From Chlorops oryzae (Eukaryota; Arthropoda; Insecta; Diptera; Chloropidae), in NCBI GenBank assembly GCA_020466095.1, contig CM035808.1, positions 40,133,999 through 40,197,998 on the forward strand: 64,000 bases of DNA. Reading direction: 5' to 3'. Each line of letters starts with the position of its first letter. The stretch's first letter is position 1. A model generated the notes under the pieces. It was not told where the DNA came from and searched no databases. It saw only the letters and a list, made by a program, of their open reading frames with translations. Below, piece after piece: positions 34,836 through 47,243 of the stretch. Made by a program: the position numbers and the translations under genes.

Positions 34836-36128
34836 ACAGGTTGGCTGATAAGTCCCCGGTCTGACACATAGATGGCGTCGCTAGTATTAAATGCATATTA
34901 TTTTTATATAGTGGCAACCTTCAAATGATTCGTGTCAAATTTTGACGTCTGTAAGTCAATTAGTTTGTGAGATAGAGCGTCTTTTGTGAAGCAACTTTTG
35001 TTATTGTGAAAAAAATGGAAAAAAAGGAATTTCGTGTTTTGAAAAAATACTGTTTTCTAAAGGGAAAAAATACAGTGGAAGCAAAAACTTGGCTTGATAA
35101 TGAGTTTCCGGACTCTGCCCCAGGAAAATCAACAATAATTGATTGGTATGCAAAATTCAAGCGTGGTGAAATGAGCACGGAGGACGGTGAACGCAGTGGA
35201 CGTCCGAAAGAGGTGGTTACCGACGAAAACATCAAAAAAATTCACAAAATGATTTTGAATGACCGTAAAATGAAGTTGACCGAGATAGCAGAGGCCTTAA
35301 AGATATCAAAGGAACGTGTTGGTCATATCATTCATCAATATTTGGATATGAAAAAGCTCTGTGCAAAATGGGTGCCGCGCGAGCTCACATTTGACCAAAA
35401 ACAACAACGTGTTGATGATTCTGAGCGGTGTTTGCAGCTGTTAACTCGAAATACACCCGAGTTTTTGCGTCGATATGTGACAATGGATGAAACATGGCTC
35501 TATCACTACACTCCTGAGTCCAATCGACAGTCGGCTGAGTGGACAGCGATCGGTGAACCGTCTCCGAAGCGTGGAAAGACTCAAAAGTCCGCTGGCAAAG
35601 TAATGGCCTCTGTTTTTTGGGATGGGCATGGAATAATTTTTATCGATTATCTTGAGAAGGGAAAAACCATCAACAGTGACTATTATATGTCGTTATTGGA
35701 GCGTTTGAAGGTCGAAATCGCGGCAAAACGGCCCCATATGAAGAAGAAAAAAGTGTTGTTCCACCAAGACAACGCACCGTGCCACAAGTCATTGAGAACG
35801 ATGGCAAAAATTCATGAATTAGGCTTCGAATTGCTTCCCCACCCACCGTATTCTCCAGATCTGGCCCCCAGCGACTTTTTCTTGTTCTCAGACCTCATAA
35901 GGATGCTCGCACGGAAAAAATTTGGCTGCAATGAAGAGGTGATCGCCGAAACTGAGGCCTATTTTGAGGCAAAACCAAAGGAGTACTACCAAAATGGTAT
36001 CAAAAAATTGGAAGGTCGTTATAATCGTTGTATCGCTCTTGAAGGGAACTATGTTGAATAATAAAAACGAATTTTGACAAAAAAATGTGTTTTTCTTTGT
36101 TACACCGGGGATTTATCACCCAACCTGT
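34836..36128 (+). mobile_element. Full-length mariner element
   Basis: 1293 bp, flanked by TA (34834-34835 and 36129-36130). Inverted ends of about 28 bp: ACAGGTTGGCTGATAAGTCC on the left and ACAGGTTGGGTGATAAATCC on the right (reverse complement), with 2 mismatches in 20. Length, target and ends are those of a typical insect mariner, and the transposase frame is unbroken. Confidence 0.95.
35015..36061 (+). CDS. Mariner transposase, intact
   Basis: 348 codons from the ATG at 35015 (a GTG three codons upstream is less likely to be the start). The N-terminal half carries the two helix-turn-helix domains that bind the terminal repeats (about residues 1-110). WVPREL (119-124) corresponds to the mariner WVPHEL linker motif. 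The catalytic triad is D158 (TMDETW), D252 (HQDNAPCH) and D287 (YSPDLAPSDFF), with 34 residues between the last two, i.e. DD34D. The C-terminal GRYNRCIALEGNY is the family's usual ending. No stop or frameshift is present and the length is normal. The FSDLIRM segment after D287 departs from the common FPDLKRM. The enzyme cuts and pastes the element at TA sites. Activity cannot be judged from sequence alone. Confidence 0.95.
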   Translation: MEKKEFRVLKKYCFLKGKNTVEAKTWLDNEFPDSAPGKSTIIDWYAKFKRGEMSTEDGERSGRPKEVVTDENIKKIHKMILNDRKMKLTEIAEALKISKERVGHIIHQYLDMKKLCAKWVPRELTFDQKQQRVDDSERCLQLLTRNTPEFLRRYVTMDETWLYHYTPESNRQSAEWTAIGEPSPKRGKTQKSAGKVMASVFWDGHGIIFIDYLEKGKTINSDYYMSLLERLKVEIAAKRPHMKKKKVLFHQDNAPCHKSLRTMAKIHELGFELLPHPPYSPDLAPSDFFLFSDLIRMLARKKFGCNEEVIAETEAYFEAKPKEYYQNGIKKLEGRYNRCIALEGNYVE

Positions 36129-36505
36129 TAAGTACAAATCTTTCAATCAAGCATCTGTGGTCAGCATTACCATTGATCTGATATTTTTAACACTTGAGAG
36201 AAGTAAATGAATTTTTAAACCAGATGTAGTGTGCTCATATGAGGCTTAAATACGTTAAATTTTCAATTATCTAATTACATTCTCTTTACTTTGTAATACT
36301 CCTAAATTTTTGCTATAAAAAAACCTGACATTGAGTTTTCAAAAACTGGAAAAGTAACAAAAGTTTTTATAGACACAAAGTCTCCAAGTGAAACTAAGTC
36401 CGAACTTTGGTTGTCTTTCGGTTTTATTTTTAATGTTAGACTCAGAAATTGTCTATAACTAATAGCCACAGAAATACGATGATTAATAAATGACATGGCC
36501 GGATC
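36129..36505. other. No recognisable feature
   Basis: AT-rich sequence between the mariner and the non-LTR tail. Confidence 0.4.
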
Positions 36506-37135
36506 GAAAGGTAGGTTAGGTTAGTTTAGGTTGAAGGGTCCGCCCACCAGAAGGTGACGCACTTAGACAAGAGGAAGGTACCCGCGGGGCCCAGACACCT
36601 ATTTACTAATCCATTTTGTTCGCTCAATAAAGCTTGCTATCCTCAAAGGATTAAGTTCCCCGAGTTCCGACAGGGAATGGAAGAAATAACATCCCAAGGT
36701 TCTTAATCTCGATTTATCAAAGGCCGGGCAATGAAGTAGAAGATGTTGAAGCGTTTACTCCTCATCTTCATCCTGACAGCTTCTGCAAAAGCAGAGGCCC
36801 GTTACCTTATAGCGTAAGGGTCTATGATACAGTGACCGGTCATCAGTCCAATTATTGGTGAGAGGCGATTTTTAGACATCCTGTGTAATTCCCCACATCG
36901 TTTTTGGTCTATATGTGGCCAGGCTAGCCTAGCTTTCGCACAAGATCCCCCACTTTCCCATCTTTCTTGAAAAAACTTTTTGGCCCATTCTTCAATGAGA
37001 AGGCGACATGTGGCAAGAGTCCCCGGTTCGGGGAACACCCAGAGTTTTGCCGTGTCTAGCAAGCGCATCAGCTGTGCAGTTCCCAGGAATATCGCTATGC
37101 CCAGGTACCCAGGATCGAATGGTACTTTAAAAGGT
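36506..37135 (-). pseudogene. 3' end of a non-LTR retrotransposon (RNase H and tail)
   Basis: On the minus strand one frame gives SWVPGHSDIPGNCTADALAR, the end of an RNase H domain (HS-I-GN--AD-LA motif), then KTLGVPRTG. After a frame change it continues as LLIEEWAKKFF, ERWESGG and RLSPIIGLMTGH, the tail region that follows RNase H in many fly non-LTR elements. A stop falls after PYAIR. The 3' end contains AACCTAAACTAACCTAACCT. It is 5'-truncated, frameshifted and inactive. RNase H suggests an I/R1/LOA-like clade, but I cannot place it further. Confidence 0.75.
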
Positions 37136-40100
37136 ATTTCAAATTTTGAAGAAGCTTCAATTAAATTCATTAAAATTAGAGCGAACTGGAAATGAATTCA
37201 AAGGCTTGTCCTTTTTATCAGATAAATTGTTTCTAGAATGTAGAAAAAAACTTTCTCTTTTCTTTTGTCACAATTCAAAATGAAAATAAAATTTAAAAAA
37301 AAATTTTTTTTTAATAAATAAAAAATAAAATAAATAAATATAAAAAAAATGTATAAATAATCCCAACTTTATCAACAGCATCGTAAAAACGTACAATATT
37401 AAAGAAATAATAACGAGCAATTCCCTTTTAATTGAAATCCTCCACTCTATAATCTGATCGGCATTATATCGCAGTCACAGTCATACCTTTAATATTGCTC
37501 CAAAGCACTTCCTGTTAAGCTCATCAAATGGATTGGTAGATCAAATTCTGCGTAATCTTCAATTCGAAATCAGCCAAAAATCATCTGAAACACGTTGAAG
37601 ACGAGCATTAAGCTGAAATAAATGAGAAAAGCATTAAGAACGCAAGACAAAGATATGAAGAATGGCAGAAGAAAATAAAAAATAAAAAATAAAAACAAAA
37701 AATAATATACAATAAAATGAAATGAAAGCAAAGAACTCGCTAACTACTTGTTCCCCGACAAAGCGAACACGTCGCGAATGAGGAATATGCCCACTTGCCC
37801 ACAAACCAACAGCCAAACAGACACACATACGGACATAAGAGTACCTTTAAAGCATAAGTCCAAGAGTTCTGCGAAAAAATACCTCAAAAATTTAATATCC
37901 GCGAGAATGCGCAAAAAAATAAAAGAAATAAACAAACAAACAAAAGAACTAAAAATTACAAACGCAAACAAAAAATCGTGGGACAAGAATATGTTCACGT
38001 AACTCCCTACTCCAGGGAGTTGTAGACCCCCCGATCAAGGGACAACTCCAGGCCTTTTTAGACTTTTCGCTGTCTTAAGCTTATACATTTTTTGTGTGAA
38101 AGGACAATATTGCCAATTTTTTTTTTTGAAAATACTTCCTCTGAATGTCTCACAACTCCCAAAGTGGAGAACTACGGGTAGAAGATTATATGATTGCAGT
38201 AGTTTCAGAAAAAAAAGGTCATGCGTAAACGTTACAATTTACCATATAAAAAAAATTTTCTCTAGAGATTTACAGCCAGTTTTCTGGTCTTTTCAAGCGT
38301 ACCAAGATTCGTGTAGTCGCTTTGAAATTTTATGTGATTTTTTGAAATCAAAATGGAATTTTCGATTTTTTATACATTTTTTGACTTTGGCAGCCATTTC
38401 GGTATGAAAAAGGTCAAAGGACGCATATTTCTAAAACTTGTATCCGAATTTCCATCAAATTTCCTTTAAATCTGTAGCAAAATGTCATACTTTCCTTGTG
38501 GTTTCAAATCAGGAAAAATGGGTTTTTGAACACGAACTCTGCAATTTTTTCATCACGACCTCCTATGTCAATCCTATCAAGAATAGCACTTTAGTATACA
38601 AGACATTAGGTATACGGGACACCCTATATAGTGGATATGTCGGAAAAAAAGCAAACGCTTATTAAAAATATATGTACAATCAAGCTTACTTTGTCAACTT
38701 TCCCCCACTGTTGCCAGTTTAGAGGAATCTCCACTAAATTAAAAGACATTTATGATCTTTAGTGGAGTCTTAGGGCTGAAAAGAGGGCATGGATTTTTTT
38801 ATGGGACCTTATTTGACCTAGATTTTGTTTTTCAAATACTTCAGAATTAAAATTTTGGGAATTTAGGCTTTGTTATGAGACACTCAGGGGAATATTCGCC
38901 TAAAAAACTGGCAACAATGCTTTCCCCAAATGGTATATTGAGATGTCATAGAATCAACTTTGATCTCAATACTTGAAACATTGTCTGAATTTCTCAAAAT
39001 AACACCAATGCTTCGTTTCTTAAAAATTTCCCTATGAACATTATATCCCTTAAGTCGCGGCCAAAAAACAGAAATTTCCCTTAATTTTGTTTAGAAATTC
39101 CTGAATTGGGAATGGGGTGAATTTGAAGAACACTCTCAATAAAAAAAAAATCCAAAAATAAGAGCAAAAAGATTTATCGCTATTTTCAACGGCGACATTT
39201 CTGTGTTACATGCTTACTACTGAACCGATATGACCAAACTTTTCAAAGGAGTCAAAAACAAAAAATGTTTTTTTTTTTAAATTTATTTCCAGCTCGCATA
39301 GAAGCCGAAATTTAGTTGTAGGCATTTCTTTAATAACAGGCTGGATGAAAAAAAAAACAATGCAAGCAAGTTAATAAGTAGTAAGATAAGGAACAATAAA
39401 AAAAATGAGAGAAAAAATCGAAAAAGGAAAAAAAAATTTCGATTGTTTTGTAAGAAATGAGAAGAAAATACAAAGAAGAAAAGTTCTTTTCCCTTTCTTT
39501 TTTTTACATAATTTTTATTATTATTTTTATTTTTATTGCTTTGCTAGCGAAATTCAAAACAAAAATATTTTTATTTGGGTTCTGTTTTGACTTACAGTTT
39601 CTTCGATGGAATTTGGTTTATTTAGGAAATTTGTTAAATCGCCAAAAACGATATTATAAGATCCAGCTCCCGTTAAGGTAGTAATTACAGTGAAACATTC
39701 TATATAAGGATATTAATCGGTAGTAAAATACTCTCGAGAAATTTGAAGGAAATTTTCGCAAGCTTCAGCTCATTTTATTCAAAGCACTAAACATCTCCGA
39801 AACCACGACTTGAGGATTTGGAGCGTAAATTTTATTTGGGATCAAAGATTTTTTTATTTTATGTTTAGGACTGAGTCTGTCATGTTCAAACACGATTACT
39901 GGTTGAGGTCAATTTTCACTAAATAAAGAGAAATTTCTGGGCCTCAGTGGAAACACAAGGAATAAAAGTCTGTAGGGTTATTCTTACGGAATCAATTCCT
40001 TATTTCTAGATTTCAAAATCTAATTTAAAGGGATCTTGTACTTTTTTTTTTAATACTGTCGTGGGATGTACACATACAAAACTGACAACAGTGTCTTAAA

Positions 40101-41929
40101 AGTCGATGGCCTTTAAAATTATATGATTGCGAAGAATTTTTATGAATATGAAGAGAAAGTTTGGTAATATAATTCTGGTCTTTTTGACATGCCCACTTTT
40201 CCCATTGCTTAAAAAAGTAGTCGAATCTGCATAGTTTGACCCTGAGGAAGCGAACATCTTGGTGGTTTGAACAGATTGACTGAGGCTTATAGAATAGATT
40301 ATGGTGGTATTCTAACTTTTCGCGAGAAGGCCGTTCAAAAATCTTTAGGACCACGTAGAAAAAAATCTTAACTACTGATTTTTTTTAAATGACCTTTTTT
40401 TTATAAAAAATTTATTTTGTGAACTTTACATACATACAAATTAGAGTTACAGACATTGCCCGGTTCATCAGGAAGTCTATCTGGCTTACCAATTAAACTC
40501 GAAGAGGCAAGTCTGTCATCTTTGTTGGTATCACAATGGGCCAACTAAGTGAGTTATCAGCTAACACTACTACCTACCTACCTACAAACATACATACATA
40601 CATATATTGAACCTCAGTAATATGAACAGGCCTCTTAAAAACTAGTCCACTCTTTCAAGAGACAACTGCAGTACCGAATTATAAATTTCGACAGTCCTTA
40701 AAAATATCTATAGGGCCCCGGAAAGTCAGCTTCAAGAGAATGTTTTATGATTTTCAGAGCAGACCATATCACTGAGGTTAGCCAAAATAAATGGAGCAAT
40801 TTTATCTGAATTTCTTCCCTTCTCTTCCAATTTAAATTTCCTGAAATTGGTCTAAATTCTTTGAGTTGAGAAAACTGTTTTAAGATCGACACAAGGCCGT
40901 AAAAAGGCCGAATCTCTTTACAAATGTGAAGAAACTTCTCCGCGTTAGGTGCTTTGGTGCCTAAAATAAAATCATAAAATTTGGAATTCATCGAATCGAA
41001 TGTTGTAAAATCAAAAGTTAAATTTAAGAAGAACCTTTTGTCGTAAATAACTACAAAAAGCTTTTAACATTTTTAAAAGCCTCGAAATAATAATTCAAAA
41101 AACTAAATAAAATATAGGTATATTAATTATAAAGAAATTTTTTCAATTTTTTTTTTTTTTTTTGCTTTTTTTGGTGCAAAGCCACTTTGCCTCGACCCAC
41201 CGTAGCTAAAATTAAGGTTCGTTGGCTTATTCGACAATCGATGAAATGATGAGGTGGTGCGGCGTCCAAGGGGAACAGACACGACCAACTACACAATAGG
41301 CGCGTGTTTCTTTAATTCGCATACAAACTGACAAAACTCAAAAATTAGTTGCTCTTTTCCCTGATATTTATTTATTTTTTTTTTTTTTGTGTTCCGTCTT
41401 CTTTTTCCGTTGGGTTTTTTCTAGCTTTCAGCGTCGCGAAAAATGGAGCTTTCCGAGTAGGTACTTACATACATCATACCGGCAAAACGTGCAGCCCATA
41501 TGAGTGGAGAGTAGAGCGGCGATATCGTGGCTCAATAAGGCCTACCTTAGCGCGTCCAAAGCACAATATTTGTGTGTGTGTTTGCATTTAGGCATGCGTA
41601 AAGCTGGATATGTGTGTACATATACATATATACAGTGCCTTATGTATACATATTCATAGCGATGTACATATGCATGTAAATAGCTAGCGAATACGGCGGC
41701 GTTGTTGTTGGTTCAATGCCCGCCAAAATTTTTGAAGGCCAAAACAAAACGCAAGCTTTTGGCTTTTGCTTGTTTCGTTTTACTTTTTTCCATCGCTTTT
41801 TACATTTCGTTTTTGGTTTTCTTATTTCGACTGCTTTTGCTTTTAAACAGAGGTGTGGAGGAGAGGAACTATGTTTTTTGTTAAGGTTTTGAAAAATTCC
41901 AAACACAAAGCTTTTTCAATAATGTTTAG
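37136..41929. other. Long unclassified stretch
   Basis: About 4.8 kb with no gene or transposon end recognised. It holds A/T simple sequence at 37300-37370 and 37675-37720, a run of C-rich short motifs near 37990-38060, and a T-run near 41145-41164. Several frames of 60-110 codons exist on both strands, none with recognisable motifs or supporting splice sites. Confidence 0.35.
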
Positions 41930-43390
41930 AATAAGAGAGTATTACAAATTAAAAGTAAAAAAGTAATAACAAAAAGCATTAATGTACAATAGTAATATTT
42001 TAAATGATACCAAGAAGGCAGAGTAGTTAATGAAATTTTAAAAATGTAAACCAAAAAATTATCCAATAGCATAAAAAATTAAATTTAATTATATAAAAAC
42101 AAATAATTAAAATTAAAAAATTAAATTTACAACAATTCAATCGATAAGAAATACAATTAAATAATAAATTAAAAGCAATTAAAAGAAAAAAATAATTAAA
42201 ATTAAAAAATTTTTTAATGATTAAACAATAAACAAAGTTACAACAAATTTTTGACATGAAAAATTTTTTTAAATTAAAACAAACGTTAAAATTTTCATAC
42301 GAACTAAAAATAAAATTTACACCAAAATTAAAATTAAAACAAATATTAAAATTATAAATAAAGTTACTACTGAAATTTGAATTAAATTAGATTTAAAATT
42401 ATAACTTAAATTAAAAATAAAAATAAAATTAACATATACTACATACATATTCAAAATTAAAATAAAACTAAAATTAAAATTAGTATTAAAATTAAAATAA
42501 TAATTAATATAATAAAAACTAAAAATAAAATCATAATTAAATTTAAAATTTAAGCATAACTAAACAATTTAAAATTTAAACTTAAATTAGAATTCCAAAT
42601 TATTTTGAAAATTAGAATTAAAACCATAATTAAAACTAAAATTAAAATTTAAGTTAAAGTTAAAATTAAAATTAAAATTAAAATTAAAATTAAAATTAAA
42701 ATTAAAATAAAATTAAAATTAAAATTAAAACTAAAACTCAAACTTAAACTTAAACTAAAACTCAAACTTAAACTTAAACTAAAATTAAACTTAAACTAAA
42801 ACTAAAACTATAAAACTAAAACTAAAACTAAAACTAAAATTGAAATTGATAATAAAACTAAAATTAAAATTGAGATTGAAATTAATTTACAATTAAGACT
42901 ATCATTAAAATTAAAACTTAAAACAAAACTTTTATTAAAGCGAGAGTCAAAATTAAAATAAAACCTAAAATTAAATTTAAAATAGAATTAAAATTAAAAT
43001 TTAAACTCAAACTTAAACTAAAAGTAAAATTACTATTAAAATAAACGTAAAATTTAAAAATAAAACTTAAATTAAAATTAAATTATAATTAAAGCTTTAA
43101 ATAATATTAAAATTAATGCTAGAAACTACAATTAAAAAATAATTAAAATTAAAACTAAAGTTAAAACTAAATTAAAAATTTTAGTTAAAATCAAACTAAA
43201 ATTAAAACTGTAATTACTATCTAAATTGAAGTAAAACTAAAAATTTTATTCCAAATTAAGTAAAAACAGATTTAAAATTAAAACCAAAATTAATTTAAAT
43301 GTTACAATTAAAATTATAATTAAGTCAATTAGAAGTAAAATTGTGATTAAAATAAAATAAAATCAAATGAATAAAATTTTCATTCAAAAT
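41930..43390. repeat. 1.4-kb degenerate (TTAAAA)n array
   Basis: Sequence made almost entirely of AATTAAA, AACTAAA, AACTTAA and ATTAAA words with a 6-bp tendency. The purest part is 42655-42850 (AAAATT, then AAACTA, AAACTT variants). The plus strand is very A-rich and G-poor. The frame on the minus strand (42027-42257) is compositional noise. Confidence 0.85.
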
Positions 43391-44757
43391 AAAATCCCTA
43401 ATTACTATCAATCTTACGACTGGTCAAATCAACCAACACTTCCATGAGTGGACCCCTCGCCATGCCATGAAAAACGCGGAAAACAAGCCAAAAACGCAAA
43501 AGCCAATTTGACGACTAAAAAGAGCAAACTGACGAAAAATAATTTCATATCGTCTCTGGGCCCTTTTTCGGCCAATCATTCAGCTCAAACTGAGACAAAA
43601 GCTTAAAAAAAAAATTTTCAATTGCGATAGTATAAATGTGCCCTGACGTCATTTCCCCCAAAAGGCGACGCCGCTGTTTGATTTCTTATGTTTCTAATCG
43701 CTAAGCCGTTCTTATAACTTTTTTAATAAAAAATTTTGCCTCTTCTAGACCAGGAGTTCGCTCATGCGGCATGCCCAATATGTGCCGGTTTTGCGACGTC
43801 AGACGTTAGATTGTACGTGATTTCTTCATTGATGGATTTGGGCTTTTTTATGGGTTTTTTATTTAAATGTTTTTTCTTTTTGGCTTTTTTCATATTCGTT
43901 ACTTACGCTTTTCATTTTTTGCGGTAGGGCCTCAATTTGTCTATTGGCCTCTATGCTTTTTTGTGCTGGATTTTTGGTCTGCTTTTGTCATTTCAAGTTT
44001 GATTCTTTCATTTCGATTCAGTTTCGGGACTGGGACTGAACTGCTGTGCGCTGATTTTTTAAGCAGTAGTAAAACGTGCGTAACAGCCAAATGAGTGTGT
44101 TTGTATGTGCGTGCAAATGCGTACATATCGGAAGGTATATCAGCATAAGCTCATGTTCAAGCTTGTAGGCACTTGAGTGGCTCATTGTAATTACCATTGA
44201 ATGCTTACCGACCGACAGAGCAATCTGACTGCCACTTATTTCGATTACGTCTTTTGAATATTGCATGGATATATCTACATATGTACATATATGTTTATAT
44301 GTACATATTTCTTTATGAATGTTATGCAAATTAGAGTGTTCCGAAAATGAAGAAACCTGCCTATGAGTGCTTTGAACTGTTTTTAATTTTTTTGCCTCAT
44401 TTTTTTTTTGGTTTGTCTTGCCTCTTAAACCTGCATTTATCTTTGAATAAAAATCGGGTTTCCCATTGAAAGTTCTTTGTATCCCGATTATATGGCACTA
44501 CTTATCGAAGAACAATCGAACAATCCCAGCTCTATTGAAGTGGATGGACGTCTCAAAGAAGATTTTTTATTCCTTTTTGATTTGCCAATTCTAATTTGTG
44601 TTTTTTTTTTGTTTCTTTTTTTTTTAATCGCATTAACCCACTTTGTCCTGAGTTCTATACAAATGACACCATTTTAAGCTTCGCTAACAAATTTACTGTA
44701 ACCTTTAGAATTGAGTAACTTAATACAAATTAGCGAAGATTTGGTATTGTTGTCACT
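43391..44757. other. Unclassified sequence
   Basis: T-rich on the plus strand, with hydrophobic frames of 60-100 codons that reflect base composition. A short GC-richer patch at 43740-43810 has no recognisable product. Confidence 0.35.
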
Positions 44758-44761
44758 TTAA

Positions 44762-44887
44762 CCCTTTAAAGCATAAGAAATAAAAAATTATTCCCATATA
44801 AGTTTTACTATTTACAGCAGTGTTGTTGCCAATGTTATAAATAGTTAAATTTATGTGGGAAATGTCTATTCCTTAAGCGTAAAAGGG
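44762..44887. mobile_element. PiggyBac-like MITE, copy 1
   Basis: TTAA on both sides (44758-44761 and 44888-44891). Ends are CCCTTTAAAGCATAAG and, reverse-complemented, CCCTTTTACGCTTAAG. A TTAA target and CCCTTT tips are the piggyBac pattern. 126 bp, noncoding. Confidence 0.7.
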
Positions 44888-45111
44888 TTAAAAATTTGTA
44901 AACATATACAAATTTTTGCTCATTAATATTTTGAAATTGGTATTTGTAGTTTTATGAATGGTCAAAAGAATTTTTTGAAATTTTTCTTTGGTCAATAATG
45001 GGTTAATAATCCCCTTAGGCTTACGAGAAAGACTAATTTGCGATGTTCAACATAATACCTCAATTTTTTTTATTTGACAAACATCCAATCATTAATCATT
45101 ATTCTAATTAA

Positions 45112-45248
45112 TCCTTTAACGCAATAGCCACAGAGTTGTCAACACACAATATGATATAAGAAATTATTTATAGCAATGTTGTAAATAAAAACTCCTATAA
45201 TTCATAAAAATTTTTGGGGAAAAAATTTCTCCCCTATGCTGTGAAGGG
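45112..45248. mobile_element. PiggyBac-like MITE, copy 2 (diverged)
   Basis: TTAA flanks (45108-45111 and 45249-45252). Ends are TCCTTTAACGCAATAG and, reverse-complemented, CCCTTCACAGCATAGG. It shares AGCAATGTTGTAAATA-like interior words with copy 1 (GCAGTGTTGTTGCCAATG), so probably the same family. Confidence 0.6.
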
Positions 45249-45252
45249 TTAA

Positions 45253-46285
45253 ATAAGAATGAAATTATATGTATATGATTTTTGATTTTCGGAATCCAAG
45301 ACGAATTATCCAAAGTAATTAATAACTATTTGGCTTTGTCTTTTCTCAAGGAAAAATTTCCTCATTTGATATTGTTTGCAGTTCCATCAAAATCAGCTGT
45401 TCAAAGACTTAAAACCCCCAAAGAAAATCGAACTGGCGCCATGTATTTGGAAATTTTTTTGTTCAACCATTTGTACATGAATCTCTAAGCAAATTAGATT
45501 CTATCGAAGTTTGCCACATCTTTGACTTGCTGAATTGTTTGAGCAGCTGGGTACATACATACATATGTATGTATGTTGGCGCCATGGGGATTGACCGAAT
45601 TTAATCTAATCATTTCCTGTGATATTGGAACCGTACGGTGGGGAATTTTTTCGGCTTAAATTTTTGGAAATTAATTTAAAGTTTTTTGTTTTTTTTTTCC
45701 ATTGAAGGGAAATACTTTCAATGAATTAGAAATATAAAATCCGTATAATTGAAATATTTTTCAAATTAGTTTAAGTGATAGTAGAGTCACCAAGAGACTA
45801 AATTTCATTGAAATATATAACGTTTTTTTTTTTTCTATTCTCTATGATAATTGCTCCTACAGGGTGGATTATAAGAAAAAATTTGAGAGAGCGATAAGAA
45901 ATATGATGATTTCCATTGGGTCTGAGTTTTTTCAAAGGGCTATGTCAGAAGCTGACTTAAGACCTTCTGATCTTTTGGGGTCTAATTTTGTACTTCAATT
46001 CATGTTAAAAAGACCTATTTAAATCTGCCATGTGGCCCTAACGAGGAGCGAAAACAATGTTGGTTTTCATTAGAACTAGATCTCCTTTAAAAATACAATT
46101 TTCATGAGTTGACACAAGCAACCTTCGCATTTCAATGGTCTCTGATGAGAGCCTCTACTATGGTTGTCTAGGTTTATTAGACCATAAGAAGCTCGCATAT
46201 ACCGTATGAGCTGAAAAAGTCCACTTTTTACCGATTCTGTATTTTCGATGTCATTCGAAAGAAGAAAGCAATCAGGCAAAAAATC
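45253..46285. other. No recognisable feature
   Basis: AT-rich sequence; the frame at 45282-45488 has no motif. Imperfect CATA repeats occur at 45550-45575. Confidence 0.4.
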
Positions 46286-47243
46286 TTTTTATACCCAGCG
46301 TAAGCGGGGTATATTAGTTTTGTGCAAATCTTGTAACAGGGAGAATTAAGCTCCAGAGATATAGAAAAATATATATAGAAATGATCAGGATCAAAAACTG
46401 AATCGATTTAGACATGTCCGTCTGTCCGTCTGTCCGTCTGTCCGTCCGTCCGTCCGTCCGTCCGTCTGTCCGTCTGTCCGTCCGTCCGTGGTCGGATCTC
46501 CTCCGAAACGGCTGGACCAATCAAGTCGAAATTTGGCACACAGGTAAATCGGGATCCGAGTATGATCCTAAGTAAAAATGGGAGACATCCGCCCACTGCC
46601 ACGCCCACAAATGAATTTATTGTGTTTTCAATAAAATGCTTGTAACTTGCGAACCACTCAACACATTCCATTGATATTTGGTGTGCTGGTAAACTACGAA
46701 AAGGGAAATTTTTTGGCAAAAAATGGTCGCCGCCCTCCTCGAGCCACGCCCACAAATAAGCCCAAAAATAAGGTCTTATCGTTACTTCCGAAGTAAACGG
46801 CGTAGAAGCTTCAAATTCGCAGCATAGGTTGACCAAGGCAAATGAAAGGTGTAGGAACAAAAATTTATGTAGCCCGCCCACTGCCACGCCCACAAATAGA
46901 GAATTTTCATAACTTCCGAAGTAAAAGGCGTAGAAGCTTCAAATTCGCAACATAGGTTCACCAAGGCGAATGAAAGGTGCAGGAAAAAAATTTTTTGTGG
47001 AACGCCCACCGCCACGCCCACAAATAAAGATTTTTCGTAACTTCCGAAATAAAAGGCGTAGAAGCTTCAAATTCGCAACATAGGTTCACCAAGGCGAATG
47101 AAAGGTGTAGGGAAATAATTTATGTTGCCCTCCCACTGCCACGCCCACAAATAGAGAAGCAAAACATAGTGCGCCAATAATGTCGGGACGCTGGGTATTT
47201 CAAAGTCGGGCTTGACCGACTTTAGCTTTCTTACTTGTTTTAA
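46286..47243 (+). mobile_element. Mini-me-type element, family B, copy 2
   Basis: Same start (TTTTTATACCCAGCGTAAGC), GTCY tract (46414-46490), TCGAAATTTGGCACACAGG block and end (CTTTCTTACTTGTTTT) as the copy at 20632. The tandem-repeat starts are near 46780, 46908 and 47036, i.e. one unit fewer. The minus frames at 46408-47021 are shadows. Confidence 0.75.

Noticed and set aside
37744..38002. Paired 84-codon frames on opposite strands
   Set aside because: Almost perfectly overlapping antisense frames in low-complexity DNA; no motif on either.
41930..43390. Centromeric satellite
   Set aside because: The array is short, degenerate and surrounded by ordinary dispersed transposons; no longer monomer is visible.
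44018..44329. 103-codon minus frame
   Set aside because: His/Tyr/Ile-rich run from TGTA/CATA-type simple sequence; overlaps other equally open frames and has no motif.
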